Positions 55,850-64,000 of a stretch of 64,000 nucleotides of DNA are shown here, in pieces (positions within the stretch are counted from its first letter, which is position 1; every line of letters starts with the position of its first letter). Where the stretch lies: contig JAIVFJ010000222.1 of NCBI GenBank assembly GCA_025765615.1, forward strand, positions 1-64,000, read 5' to 3'. The translations under genes and the position numbers were made by a program. The notes under the pieces are model-generated. The model had not been told where the DNA came from. It made no database searches and worked only from the letters and a program-made list of their open reading frames with translations. The DNA comes from Zopfochytrium polystomum (Eukaryota > Chytridiomycota > Chytridiomycetes > Chytridiales > Chytridiaceae).

Positions 55850-56498
55850 GTGGCTGCGATACAGCTTGCACCTACGCCATCAACTGCACCACAGCTGCCA
55901 TTTTTTTTGCAGTGCTGGGGTCATTGTGGATGGTCCTTGACAAAGAGCATCCACAACGGCCACAAGAAGACTTCAACAAAAGTGAGGACAAAGATAACAC
56001 AAGGATAGACAGAAAGAGAGAGAGACAGAGAGGGAGAGGGAGAGGGAGAGAGAGAGACTCAGAGAGATAGACTTTTTGTGCTGGTCCGCTTCAAGAAACG
56101 CTTTGACATGGTTGCACCTGAAAATAAGAAAGAAACAGAGAGAGAGGGACAGAGATAGAGATCGAGGGAGACAAAGAGAGACAGAAATATAATTTAAGAG
56201 GAGAAAAAAAGCCCCCCTCACCGCGCGACCCTCTCGTCCTTGTACCCCTTTTTGGTCGGCACCCTGTCTGCGTACAGTGCTGTTGACTTCTTCTTCAGCT
56301 GCGGGGTCGACCTTGACGGTGCAACAACAACAACAACAACAAATGCCAGCAACTTCAGCCGGCAGGGAGGTTCGTCGGCCTTGCAACTGTTCGTAAACTC
56401 TTTTCCCCCATCCAGGTCTTACCTCTGCTTCAAGCACACCCTCATTTTACATGGTTGCCACCTCGTTGGAAGGCCCCTGCAATCAAAGAGAAAACTCT
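55850..56498. other. GA-rich intergenic sequence
   Basis: (GA)n-like tracts at about 56010-56070 and 56135-56190. A mixed-sequence stretch at 56220-56440 reads open on the plus strand but has no domain. No gene is called. Confidence 0.35.
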
Positions 56499-56713
56499 TG
56501 TTAGGCAGAACTGACTGGTTAGCAGCAAGAGGCACAAGACAGACCCGAACCTATTGTGACTGTCAGTTATCGTTCTCACAATGCCCATGGGAGAGCAAGC
56601 CACAGCCAATGCAGACCTGGGCGCTGGCTTGCGCTGTTGACAAACACTCTGAGTATTAAGTGGAACAGAAACCTGGTGTCAACAGTTTTCCTCCTCCTCT
56701 GCTCAAGCAGATA
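56499..56713 (+). mobile_element. Copia-type LTR, 5' half only
   Basis: It begins TGTTAGGCAGAACTG and aligns with 10269-10483. It ends at GCAGATAAT, where it is replaced by repeat R3 starting at about 56715. The abrupt change shows R3 inserted into, or recombined with, this LTR. Confidence 0.85.
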
Positions 56714-56714
56714 A

Positions 56715-57270
56715 TTGTGAGACTACACCGAGGTCTCAGTGATAAAGTCTAGGGATTTTATTTGCAAAAACAAGCGTACCTGTCATAAAACTGCAAGGAT
56801 CAGGACCCCTATTATTGCTCCCAGTTCTTTAGTTTCCAAGGCGTTATCAAAGTGTATTTGCAGCTAACCTGTCTTTATTATTGGGTCTGCTTTTACTACT
56901 TTTGTCTTAACAGTTTCTGTTGCACCAGGGTTTCCTCAACATATTTTCTTTTTCGGTGACTAACGGAGACTGCCCGACTGCCTAGGGATGGTGTGCCTGA
57001 CAGGCTGTACCCCAAGCCCGCCTAATTTATTATTTATTTTTGGCACTTGTACATACATGCATAGGGTTGGGGGGGACTTAGAGCATTTGTGGTGGATGCT
57101 CCAAGTCAGGGGGTTGACTTGTCAATTTTCTCTCTCTCTGTTTTTGGGCCATTTCTCTTTTTCCTTTTTTTCTTCAATCTGATTTCTGTCCATTGGCACC
57201 AATACAGAGTCCCTTCAAATCCATCTGGCTCACAAAGGTGAGGGTAGTGAGAGATGGTACACACCCGGGT
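56715..57270 (+). repeat. Repeat family R3, forward copy (uninterrupted)
   Basis: It starts TGTGAGACTACACCGAGG and aligns with the reverse copy at 19900-20790. At about 57186 it shows the unoccupied version of the site into which a gypsy LTR inserted in the other copy. Confidence 0.75.
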
Positions 57271-57842
57271 GTGTACATGGTCCCTTCGTGGGGCTCCTCT
57301 TAAGGGGCCGTGGGTGGGGAATGCAGCTGGCCCCACCAGCGACTGTGTGACATTGCCGGCTCTGTGTTGGAGTGAGGATCCCTGGCGCTTGCCCGCCGCG
57401 ACGACTGTGGTGGTGGTGGCGACGACGACGGCGTCGTCGTCTCCAACCTTCCCGTCCCCGCGAGGGTGTTGGTGGGTGCAGCCCCCGACACCTGAGAGTT
57501 CGATCTACAAGCGCCTGCCTCAGTCCTATTGCTGTGAGGATGAGATGTGTGAGTACGAGTGCGATGCGATAAAGCCCGTTGGTCGAGTGATCGTGCCGAC
57601 GCAGCCCGGCGGGGTGCGTGTACGATCGCAGGTGTTTCCGCGTGCGAGTTCCCTGCTGGCGACCTTCTGACCCCTACATAGTCGACTCCCTTCTCTCTCT
57701 CCCCCCCGTCGCTGGCGACGACGAGGGCTCCCGCAGCACTGTCCGCGACGAGGGGCGCTAGGTCGCACCCTGTCCGTCCCGTTGCTATTAACCGCTCCTG
57801 TTGTGTTTGAGATTAGGTTCCTGAGATAAAAACCCCCGTTTC
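57271..57842 (+). other. Unassigned open region interrupted by the retrotransposon
   Basis: A plus-strand frame continues to a stop at 57668-57670 and ends with protein-like sequence (SSIYKRLPQSYCCEDEMCEY), but no start or domain can be defended. The DNA resumes at 61798 after the retrotransposon. Confidence 0.25.
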
Positions 57843-57861
57843 TGTTATGAATCACCCTCTG

Positions 57862-57969
57862 GAAACCTCTGGAACCTTCTAGAACATTCCTTCATGGAAC
57901 CTTCTGGAACCTTCTGGAACCTTCTAGAACATTCCTTCATGGAACCTTGTGGAACCTTCTGGAACCTTC
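57862..57969 (+). promoter_or_regulatory. Heat-shock-element-like array in the 5' LTR
   Basis: Reading every fifth base from 57862, 18 of 22 triplets are exactly GAA or TTC. From 57872 they alternate as nGAAnnTTCnnGAAn, the binding pattern of trimeric heat-shock factor. Examples are GGAACCTTCTAGAACATTCC and GGAACCTTCTGGAACCTTCT. A 45-bp unit is duplicated inside the array. The same array occurs at 61464-61571 in the 3' LTR. Confidence 0.75.
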
Positions 57970-58034
57970 TTTGCTTTCCTGACTTGTCTTGTTGTCATTG
58001 GTATCATTGGTATCATTGTATTACTAATTGCTCT

Positions 58035-58052
58035 TTCTGGAACTTTCTTGGA
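58035..58052 (+). promoter_or_regulatory. Second HSE-like cluster, next to the TATA box
   Basis: TTCTGGAACTTTCTTGGA: TTC, GAA, TTC and GGA in 5-nt register, ending 28 bp before the TATA box. Three perfect units and one degenerate unit would be enough for one HSF trimer. Confidence 0.65.
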
Positions 58053-58079
58053 GTCTTGACAAGGAACACTCTCAAAAGG

Positions 58080-58086
58080 TATAAAA
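58080..58086 (+). promoter_or_regulatory. TATA box of the retrotransposon LTR
   Basis: TATAAAA, 35 bp upstream of AAGTGAATTAT. The spacing is right for transcription starting at that sequence. Confidence 0.75.
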
Positions 58087-58197
58087 GGGGGAAGGGGGAC
58101 CTGTCCCATCCCTCAAGTGAATTATTGTTTCCAATACAATCATCACTCCTCTCAGTTCCTTGTCTGCCTTGTCCTGTCCTGCCCTGTTCCTGACATC

Positions 58198-58208
58198 ATA
58201 ATTCACTT
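58198..58208 (+). other. Primer-binding site complementary to the element's own 5' end
   Basis: ATAATTCACTT begins two bases after the 5' LTR and is the exact 11-nt reverse complement of AAGTGAATTAT at 58115-58125 in the LTR. No tRNA-type PBS beginning TGG is present. This is the arrangement of Tf1-type self-primed retrotransposons, where the first 11 nt of the RNA fold back as primer. Confidence 0.8.
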
Positions 58209-58235
58209 CACCCTCTCCCACTACTCTCTGCCATC

Positions 58236-59159
58236 ATGTCTGACCCAAACAACACCTTCCCTGATGCAACTGCCTTCCAAGCCGTGATGGACCAATTACA
58301 AGCCCTCTCAAGACAGACACACCAACTTCAAGAACAAGTCCTTCACCAGCAGCACCAGCTTCAACAACAACTTCACCAACAAGAACATCAAGCTCTTCCC
58401 CTGCCTCAAGCCAACCAAGCAAGAGAGCCCAAGGTTCCCAGCCCTGACAAGTTCACTGGGCTGGCCAAAGACCTTAGGAACTTTATGACCACTGTGGAGA
58501 ATGTCATCCTTCTCCAACCTTCAAGATTTCCCAGTGAGCAAGTCAAGGTTCTTTTCACAAGCACCCTCCTGTCTGGTCAAGCTCAATCATGGTACCGATC
58601 TCTCCCAAGCACACCCACCACCCTGCAAGAGCTCTGGGAGGGGCTGGAAGCTACCTTTGGTGACCCCTACGCATCTTGGACAGCAAGATCCAAGCTCAAG
58701 CATATCAAGCAAGGAAAGCAATCTTGTGTGGCCTACACCAACCAATTCAAGCAACTAGCCAGAGACTCTGGATACAATGATGCAGCTCTGATGGAGCTGT
58801 ACCATGATGGTCTCCATGAGTCTATCCAAGACATGCTCTCCCAGTCTCTGCACATCCCTGAGACCTTGGAAGAGTACACTCTCCTTGCCATCAAGATTGA
58901 CAACAGACTCTACTCCAAGAGACTGAAGCAAAGACAAGTAGGAACTACATCAAGACCTACCCCAGTTCCTCAAGCTCTTACAGTTCCTGAACCCATGCAA
59001 GTGGATGCAGTTGAGACACTTCCTAAGGGTCCTCTGAGCCAAGAGGAGAAAGCAAGGAGGGCCCAGCAGGGACTGTGTTTTTACTGTGGCTCCAAGGAGC
59101 ATGCTGTCAAGGACTGCCCAAGGAAGAAGCACCCAAACTCCCAGGTCCAGGCTCACTGA
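58236..59159 (+). CDS. gag: Gag polyprotein of the chromovirus
   Basis: 307 aa, intact. It has a Gln-rich coiled N-terminus (LQEQVLHQQHQLQQQLHQQE). The capsid-like retrotransposon gag domain spans about residues 65-190 (KFTGLAKDLRNFMTTVEN, LLSGQAQSWYRSL, LWEGLEATFGDPYASWTARS). A zinc knuckle C-FY-C-GSKE-H-AVKD-C lies near residue 285. It assembles the virus-like particle and packages RNA. It overlaps pol by 85 nt in the -1 frame, with a slippery heptamer at 59132-59138. Confidence 0.92.
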   Translation: MSDPNNTFPDATAFQAVMDQLQALSRQTHQLQEQVLHQQHQLQQQLHQQEHQALPLPQANQAREPKVPSPDKFTGLAKDLRNFMTTVENVILLQPSRFPSEQVKVLFTSTLLSGQAQSWYRSLPSTPTTLQELWEGLEATFGDPYASWTARSKLKHIKQGKQSCVAYTNQFKQLARDSGYNDAALMELYHDGLHESIQDMLSQSLHIPETLEEYTLLAIKIDNRLYSKRLKQRQVGTTSRPTPVPQALTVPEPMQVDAVETLPKGPLSQEEKARRAQQGLCFYCGSKEHAVKDCPRKKHPNSQVQAH

Positions 59160-61444
59160 GGGGCAATTCCCTGGACCCTCCTCCACGCTGCCCCTGTTTC
59201 ATCACCACCACCAGCACCACAAACACCTCAGATTCCAAGCCCCACCAACTCACCATGGATGTCAAGATTCAACTCTCACCCAAGTCAACCATCACAACCA
59301 AGGCCCTTATAGACTCTGGATCATCCTGCAACATCATTGATGCCACCCTTGCCAAGTCTTGTGCCATTCCCACCATCAAGAAATCCACACCCCTCAAGGT
59401 TCACTTTGCCAATCATGCTCTGTTCAAGGAAATCAGCCATGAAACCAAGCTAAACCTCCACATCCAAGACTTTCCACCATCCATGGTCAACCTGGAAGTA
59501 TTGGATCTTGGCTCACCCACATTCTCTGTCATCCTGGGATTACCATGGCTGCAAGCCCAGAACCCTGCCATTGATTGGGTCACTGGTCAAGTCCAACCTC
59601 CACCAATTGGAACAGTCACCCAAAACTCAAGTCAAGCCTCCAAGTCTCATGCTCTCAAGTCCCTGATTCAAGGCTCTCAGCCTAGTATCCAAGGTCAACC
59701 ACAAATGACAGCTCCAGTATCAGCCTGCAGCTCACAGATCCCAGCCAAGATTCAAGTTTCACAGTTCACAGTTCATAGTCAAGATTCCAGCACAGCTCAT
59801 AGAGCTCACAGTCATGGCCAAGTCTGTAGTTCACAGAACCCACAGTCAAAGATTCAAGTACCACAGTTCACAGTCCAAATTCAAGATTCAAGCTCCACAG
59901 CTCACAGTCTTTGCCAAGAACAGAACCCTCAGTCAAAGATTCAAGAATCACAGTTCCCAGTCAACAATTCAAGCCCCACTGCTGATGAGCACAGAAGGAC
60001 AGACCTTGCACCTGAAGGGGGAGATGGTTTCACCCCACCTTCCAAGACACACCTTTCACTGCTTCCTGACAGTGTGTGGGCCCATGCTATTTCCAAGGAC
60101 CCCAAGCCTCACAAGATTCAAATCAGCCAAGAAGAGGAAAAACTTGAGATACTCAAGACAAGGCATGTTGCAGCAACAGCTGGACACCCAGGAGAGCACA
60201 AGACATATGAGCTTGCTTCCAGAGACTTCTACTGGCCAGGCATGAGGAAGTACATCAAGAACTATGTCAGCAGCTGTGAAACCTGTCAAAGAAACAAATC
60301 CAGCAGACACAAGCCCTATGGACTTCTGGAGCCCCTCCCAATTGCCATCAGCCCTTGGTCATCAATATCCATGGACTTCATTGTGAAACTGCCCCCATCC
60401 CATGGATTTGACTCTATCCTTGTTGTCATCTGCAGAAGGACAAAGTTGGCCCATTTCATCCCCTGCACTGAGAATATAGATGCACAAGGAACAGCAGACC
60501 TGTTTTTGCAGCACATATTCAGGCTCCATGGGCTGCCTCAGTCAATCGTCAGTGACAGAGGACCACAGTTCAGATCTCAATTTTGGAAAGCACTCACAGC
60601 AGCCCTTGGAATCAAGTCTCAACTGTCAACTGCTTATCACCCTCAGACTGATGGACAAACAGAAAGAACAAACCAGACTCTGGAGCAGTATTTGAGGTGC
60701 TATGTCAGCTATCAACAGGATGATTGGCCCACCCTCCTTCCACTGGCAGAATTTGCTCTCAACAATTCTCTCCACTCAAGCACCCAGCTATCTCCTTTCT
60801 TTGCAACCTATGGCTTCAATCCAAGAGGAGATCTTCTGGGACAAGAGACCCTATCCAATGTCCAAGCTCCTGCTGCGGCTTCACACTTACATAAGCTCAA
60901 GATCATCAACTCCTTCCTGGACTCCACCCTGAAGCAAGCCCAAGAAGATGCCTCAAGATTTGCCAACACTCACAGAATGGACCATGACCTTGCTGTGGGT
61001 CAGCAAGTTTGGCTTCTGAGGAAGAACTTGCAGACCAAAAGACCAAGTCCCAAGCTAGACAACCTCAAGTTGGGTCCTTTCAAGATCTTGGAGCAAATCA
61101 ATCCAGTCACCTTCAAGCTGGATCTCCCTGCATCCATGAAGATCCACCCAGTTTTCCATGTCAGCCTTTTAGAGAAGTTTGTGGCCAATTCCATTCCAGG
61201 CAGAGTTGTTCCTCCTCCTCCTCCAGTTGAGGTAGAAGGTGAAGAGGAATTTGAGGTTGAACAAATCTTGGATGCCAAGTGGTTTGGAAGAACACTCAAG
61301 TTCCTTGTTAAGTGGAAAGGTTACTCAGATGCTGACAACACCTGGGAGCCTGAGTCAAACCTCACTCACTGCCAAGACCTTCTCCTCGAGTTCAAGACCA
61401 GGTACCCCACCAAGTTGCAGAAGAGGCCTAAAAGGGGGAGATGA
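59075..61444 (+). CDS. pol: Pol polyprotein lacking RT/RNase H: protease, integrase, chromodomain
   Basis: The open frame ends at a stop directly before the 3' LTR, with up to 789 codons counted from 59075; it is probably entered by -1 frameshifting near 59135. Protease: ALIDSGSSCNIIDATLA with the DSG active site, then VILGLPWLQAQNP. A spacer of Gln/Ser-rich direct repeats (SKIQVPQFTV, SKIQESQFPV) follows. Then comes the linker RRTDLAPEGGDGFTPP, which in related copies follows RNase H. Integrase: zinc region GHPGEHKTYELASRDFYWPG...CETCQ and catalytic core with SMDFIV, SDRGPQFRSQFW and AYHPQTDGQTERTNQ. The GPF/IHPVFHVSLLEKF module precedes the chromodomain EVEQILDAKWFGRTLKFLVKWKGYSD...WEP. The whole RT-RNase H segment (expected about 450 residues) is missing without breaking the frame. 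Confidence 0.92.
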   Translation: MFLLWLQGACCQGLPKEEAPKLPGPGSLRGNSLDPPPRCPCFITTTSTTNTSDSKPHQLTMDVKIQLSPKSTITTKALIDSGSSCNIIDATLAKSCAIPTIKKSTPLKVHFANHALFKEISHETKLNLHIQDFPPSMVNLEVLDLGSPTFSVILGLPWLQAQNPAIDWVTGQVQPPPIGTVTQNSSQASKSHALKSLIQGSQPSIQGQPQMTAPVSACSSQIPAKIQVSQFTVHSQDSSTAHRAHSHGQVCSSQNPQSKIQVPQFTVQIQDSSSTAHSLCQEQNPQSKIQESQFPVNNSSPTADEHRRTDLAPEGGDGFTPPSKTHLSLLPDSVWAHAISKDPKPHKIQISQEEEKLEILKTRHVAATAGHPGEHKTYELASRDFYWPGMRKYIKNYVSSCETCQRNKSSRHKPYGLLEPLPIAISPWSSISMDFIVKLPPSHGFDSILVVICRRTKLAHFIPCTENIDAQGTADLFLQHIFRLHGLPQSIVSDRGPQFRSQFWKALTAALGIKSQLSTAYHPQTDGQTERTNQTLEQYLRCYVSYQQDDWPTLLPLAEFALNNSLHSSTQLSPFFATYGFNPRGDLLGQETLSNVQAPAAASHLHKLKIINSFLDSTLKQAQEDASRFANTHRMDHDLAVGQQVWLLRKNLQTKRPSPKLDNLKLGPFKILEQINPVTFKLDLPASMKIHPVFHVSLLEKFVANSIPGRVVPPPPPVEVEGEEEFEVEQILDAKWFGRTLKFLVKWKGYSDADNTWEPESNLTHCQDLLLEFKTRYPTKLQKRPKRGR
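59132..59138 (+). promoter_or_regulatory. Candidate -1 ribosomal frameshift heptamer
   Basis: C CCA AAC, read in the gag frame (CAC CCA AAC), fits X XXY YYZ and lies inside the 85-nt gag-pol overlap. Slipping back one base leads directly into the pol frame (AAA CTC CCA). A downstream pseudoknot was not checked. Confidence 0.55.
61429..61444 (+). other. Polypurine tract of the chromovirus
   Basis: AAAAGGGGGAGATGA-type purine run adjoining the 3' LTR; it overlaps the last codons of pol. Confidence 0.75.
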
Positions 61445-61797
61445 TGTTATGAATCACCCTCTGGAAACCTCTGGAACCTTCTAGAACATTCCTTCATGGA
61501 ACCTTCTGGAACCTTCTGGAACCTTCTAGAACATTCCTTCATGGAACCTTGTGGAACCTTCTGGAACCTTCTTTGCTTTCCTGACTTGTCTTGTTGTCAT
61601 TGGTATCATTGGTATCATTGTATTACTAATTGCTCTTTCTGGAACTTTCTTGGAGTCTTGACAAGGAACACTCTCAAAAGGTATAAAAGGGGGAAGGGGG
61701 ACCTGTCCCATCCCTCAAGTGAATTATTGTTTCCAATACAATCATCACTCCTCTCAGTTCCTTGTCTGCCTTGTCCTGTCCTGCCCTGTTCCTGACA
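61445..61797 (+). repeat. 3' LTR (353 bp)
   Basis: I see no difference from the 5' LTR. The pentamer array lies at 61464-61571 and the RNA-start sequence at 61717-61727. It is followed by the target duplication GTTTC. Confidence 0.95.
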
Positions 61798-62998
61798 GTT
61801 TCCCTCTTCTCTCTCTTTATTCTGCGGTTGTGTTGCGCCCTTGGGAGTGCCCTTCCGTTTCCCCTCGCATCGGCCCGCGGCCCCGCGAGTAATCGGTGCT
61901 CTGGCACCGATCCTTCAGAGGATTGTCCCTCTGAATGTTCATTCTTTGTGTTTGAGACCCCTGTTAGACAGATCATAAGGGATACTTCGTGGACTAGGCA
62001 AGTAGTAGGGTTGAAACACCCCCTAGACAACAGCCCAATAAAGTTAGTTTTAGCCTATTATTTGCTTTCCCTCACTCTAGGGCCCAGATCCCAGGGTCAA
62101 AGGAGTGAGTATAGTCTCACAGGGGGGGGCTTCCGTCGATTGTGTCAGCCGTACGGCCTGCACAATTGAATTTCGAACGTATTTCTCACGATTGGGGACG
62201 AAAATCGTCGAAAACGATTGTCGACGACGAAAGTCGGCGACGACAAAGCCAGGTGGCACCCGACCACCGAGACGAGGTCTCAATTTTGACGTTACCACTT
62301 AGTAACTCGACCCGAAAACTCAATATATCCACCACGTGGATAGCGGGTTTGAAAGCTATGCCAATTCCGCGTATGGATCTGCAAAAGTTAGCAGCTTTTA
62401 ATTAGTGAAAAAAAATTAGAAAAAATCGCAAAGTTAATGCGCGACAGGCAGGGTCCGATGCCCCAACATCGCAACTCCGCGGGGAAACTAGCTAGAGACC
62501 TTCGTGATAGTGCGTTGGAAAGCCCTCGCCGAGCGCTGTTGAACGACATAGTTACGCTTTTGCTGCATGCAAAATCCACGGAGTTAGTTCCGAAATTCGA
62601 CTTTTTGTAGAGGCCTTCAGCGGACCTGCCGTACCTCTACGCTTGTAGAGCTTGCTTTCAGCATCACGAATATGTATTTTTCATTCGAGGTTAATATGTA
62701 GAATCAGGTGTTACAACCGGATTTCAATCCGCTACTTTGCTGGTGACCCCCACTAAGCTAGGTCTGCCACGTCGGTCCGGTCTTCCTCAGTCATGCCTAT
62801 AGTGCTCCCAGTAAGGCCCACTGGAGGTGATGTTAATTGCAGTAGCACGGAATCCAACCCGCCGTGCCATCACCTCCAACACCAGAGCTGTACACTGTTA
62901 CCCAATTCACTTTCGCTGTGGATTACCATGAGGTTGATACTTTTTACCAATTCCAGTTTGACTTCTTCCAATTCTGATTGCTGAAGCTGAATGCTGAC
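61798..62998. other. Unassigned region downstream of the retrotransposon
   Basis: It continues the sequence interrupted at 57842. It contains an AATAAA near 62036. A stretch at 62170-62250 is rich in ACGA/TCGTCG steps. On the minus strand at about 62700-62780 there is a tRNA-like relic (CTAGCTTAGTGG and GGATTGAAATCCGG) without a full cloverleaf. No gene is called. Confidence 0.35.
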
Positions 62999-64000
62999 TG
63001 TGAGGACGACAGGCTGTCGAGCCTGTGACCTCAAATAAATTAAGTGTATACCCACTTTTTAACTGGTAATTGTGAGGATTACCACCCTGTCTCGACCTGC
63101 GTTTTGCTGGCAAAACGTGACTAGGCTTGGATTCCTACTCTCTTATTATCTATTGGGTTTCCATACGGCCTTTGACTGGCTCTGTATGTCTGCCTCTGAG
63201 CTCTACTATTATTACTTATTATTGGCGATGTTGCAGACAGAAAGACTCAGTCTTGATTCTAATTGCTGATACAAGGTTCCCTTGCTCAGTGGTTAGAGCG
63301 CTCCCTTCAATTGGGAAGGTGCCAAGTTCGAGACATGCTAGTTGACAGACTGGGCAGAAATGCAAAGTCCTACTATGCCTGGCCACTGGCCCCTCACTTT
63401 TGGAAATGATTTAGGACTGAAACACTTCTGTGGGAGAAGTGCTAAGCCCAGATGGACAGAGTTAACAAGATGATGGCAGAGCTAACAAGCCCTACCACCT
63501 GCTACCATGATGTAATACCTCATAAAAAGGGTATGAGATCACAGGGTTTTTCTTTATCTTTTCATTGGTGATTTTTACTTATTTTTCCAATTAGTAATTT
63601 ATCCTGTTTTTCCTGTTTTTCCTGTTTTCTCTTTTATTTATTCCTTGTTGTCTCTGTCTGTGTCTTTTCTTTCTTGTGTGGCTGTGAGTGACTGTCTTCC
63701 TCTTTGCACCAACCAGCTCTCTCCATCTCCTCCATCTTTCTTGGCAGCTGATGCCAAGAAATGCTCCATGATTCTCTGAGCTGTCTTCCTTGTTTGATGG
63801 CTCAGCCCCATTGTTTGGTGACTCACTCCTCCTCTCTCTTCTTTGCTGTTTTATTTATTGTTTTGTTCTTTTGTATATGTTTTCCCCTCTTTTCCCTTCC
63901 TTCTTCCTTGACCCTGCTAATTCCAACCCTCTACTATTTTAGCAGCCCACCCACATTCTTGTTGCCCCTTAGAACCTGTACCTGAAGTCTTCTTGCCTGC
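62999..64000 (+). repeat. tRNA-headed interspersed repeat, copy C (runs off the window)
   Basis: It starts GTGAGGACGACAGGCTGTCG. A tRNA-like part at about 63270-63345 has the best-preserved boxes of the three copies (TTGCTCAGTGGTTAGAGCG and AGTTCGAGACATGC). It continues with AGGGTATGAGATCACAGGG and a long pyrimidine-rich tail whose last bases match 12297-12340 of copy A in reverse. The element therefore exceeds 1 kb, long for a simple SINE. Confidence 0.75.
63270..63345 (+). ncRNA. tRNA-derived segment inside repeat copy C
   Basis: A-box-like GCTCAGTGGTTAGAGCG and B-box-like AGTTCGAGACATGC are separated by about 25 bases, with a possible anticodon arm TCCC-TTCAATT-GGGA. The acceptor stem does not close, so this is a pol III promoter relic of a SINE-like element and not a working tRNA. 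Confidence 0.6.

Larger units (their letters stand above)
57843..58195 (+). repeat. 5' LTR (353 bp)
   Basis: TGTTATGAATC...CTGTTCCTGACA. In order it contains a GAA/TTC pentamer array (57862-57969), a second short pentamer cluster (58035-58052), a TATA box (58080-58086) and the probable RNA start at AAGTGAATTAT (58115-58125). Confidence 0.95.
57843..61797 (+). mobile_element. Young Ty3/gypsy chromovirus (Tf1/sushi-like), lacking RT and RNase H
   Basis: 3955 bp with two 353-bp LTRs that appear identical by eye and a 5-bp target duplication GTTTC (57838-57842, 61798-61802). Internal order is self-priming PBS, gag, overlapping pol with protease, integrase and chromodomain, polypurine tract. Reverse transcriptase and RNase H are absent, so the copy cannot replicate alone. 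The RNase H to integrase segment at 6192-6800 belongs to the same family and shows that complete members once existed. Confidence 0.93.

Noticed and set aside
1..64000. CRISPR arrays, bacterial operons, rRNA genes
   Set aside because: No regularly spaced identical repeats with unique spacers, no Shine-Dalgarno-led gene strings and no rRNA-like sequence were seen; genes are intron-rich.

Overview
The window is nuclear DNA of a eukaryote. Genes are GC-rich with many short introns (about 50-170 bp, GT-AG plus two GC-AG cases) and sit among much microsatellite and transposon sequence. The best guess is a fungus, perhaps an early-diverging (zoosporic-type) one. The reasons are an acyl-CoA delta-9 desaturase with a C-terminal cytochrome b5, a fungal-type steryl-ester lipase, an UNC93-like transporter and a Tf1/sushi-like chromovirus. 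The lineage is an inference. No rRNA gene, CRISPR array or bacterial-type operon was seen.

Layout. 0-4.5 kb: an acid lipase/steryl ester hydrolase gene and a CS-domain plus Sel1-repeat tail-anchored protein. 4.5-22.6 kb: a transposon graveyard. It holds a copia element inserted into a gypsy element and later rearranged, solo LTRs of both families, a Tc1 fragment, a tRNA-headed interspersed repeat and the first copy of an F-box gene. 22.7-27.8 kb: a 17-exon amino-acid/polyamine-type permease followed directly by a cytochrome b561-domain protein. 28-31 kb: long GA/CT blocks around a His/Thr/Ser-rich protein. 31.3-40.6 kb: four genes on the minus strand, namely a four-TM protein, an UNC93-like transporter, an Ole1-type desaturase and a DsbA/thioredoxin-fold protein. 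41.6-43.6 kb: the second F-box copy. 45.3-50.7 kb: a minus-strand protein with a linker-histone-like basic tail and a Gln/Pro-rich protein with a CxH-RRRR-xxCxxC pair. 52-64 kb: repeats, a cluster of GC-rich hairpins, and a young LTR retrotransposon at 57843-61797.

The most striking object is that retrotransposon. Its 353-bp LTRs look identical and it has a 5-bp target duplication, gag, and a pol that jumps from protease straight to integrase plus chromodomain, with no reverse transcriptase or RNase H. It has an 11-nt primer site complementary to the probable 5' end of its own RNA (Tf1-type self-priming). Each LTR also carries a roughly 108-bp array of GAA/TTC pentamers in exact 5-nt register, which is the architecture of a heat-shock-factor binding array. 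This looks like a recently mobilised, RT-less and probably stress-inducible chromovirus.

Other points of note are seven short hairpins at 52876-53310 with one two-sided arm change, three tandem hairpin units at 11888-12100, a tRNA-headed repeat family in three copies, and an F-box gene pair in which one copy has lost its C-terminal frame.
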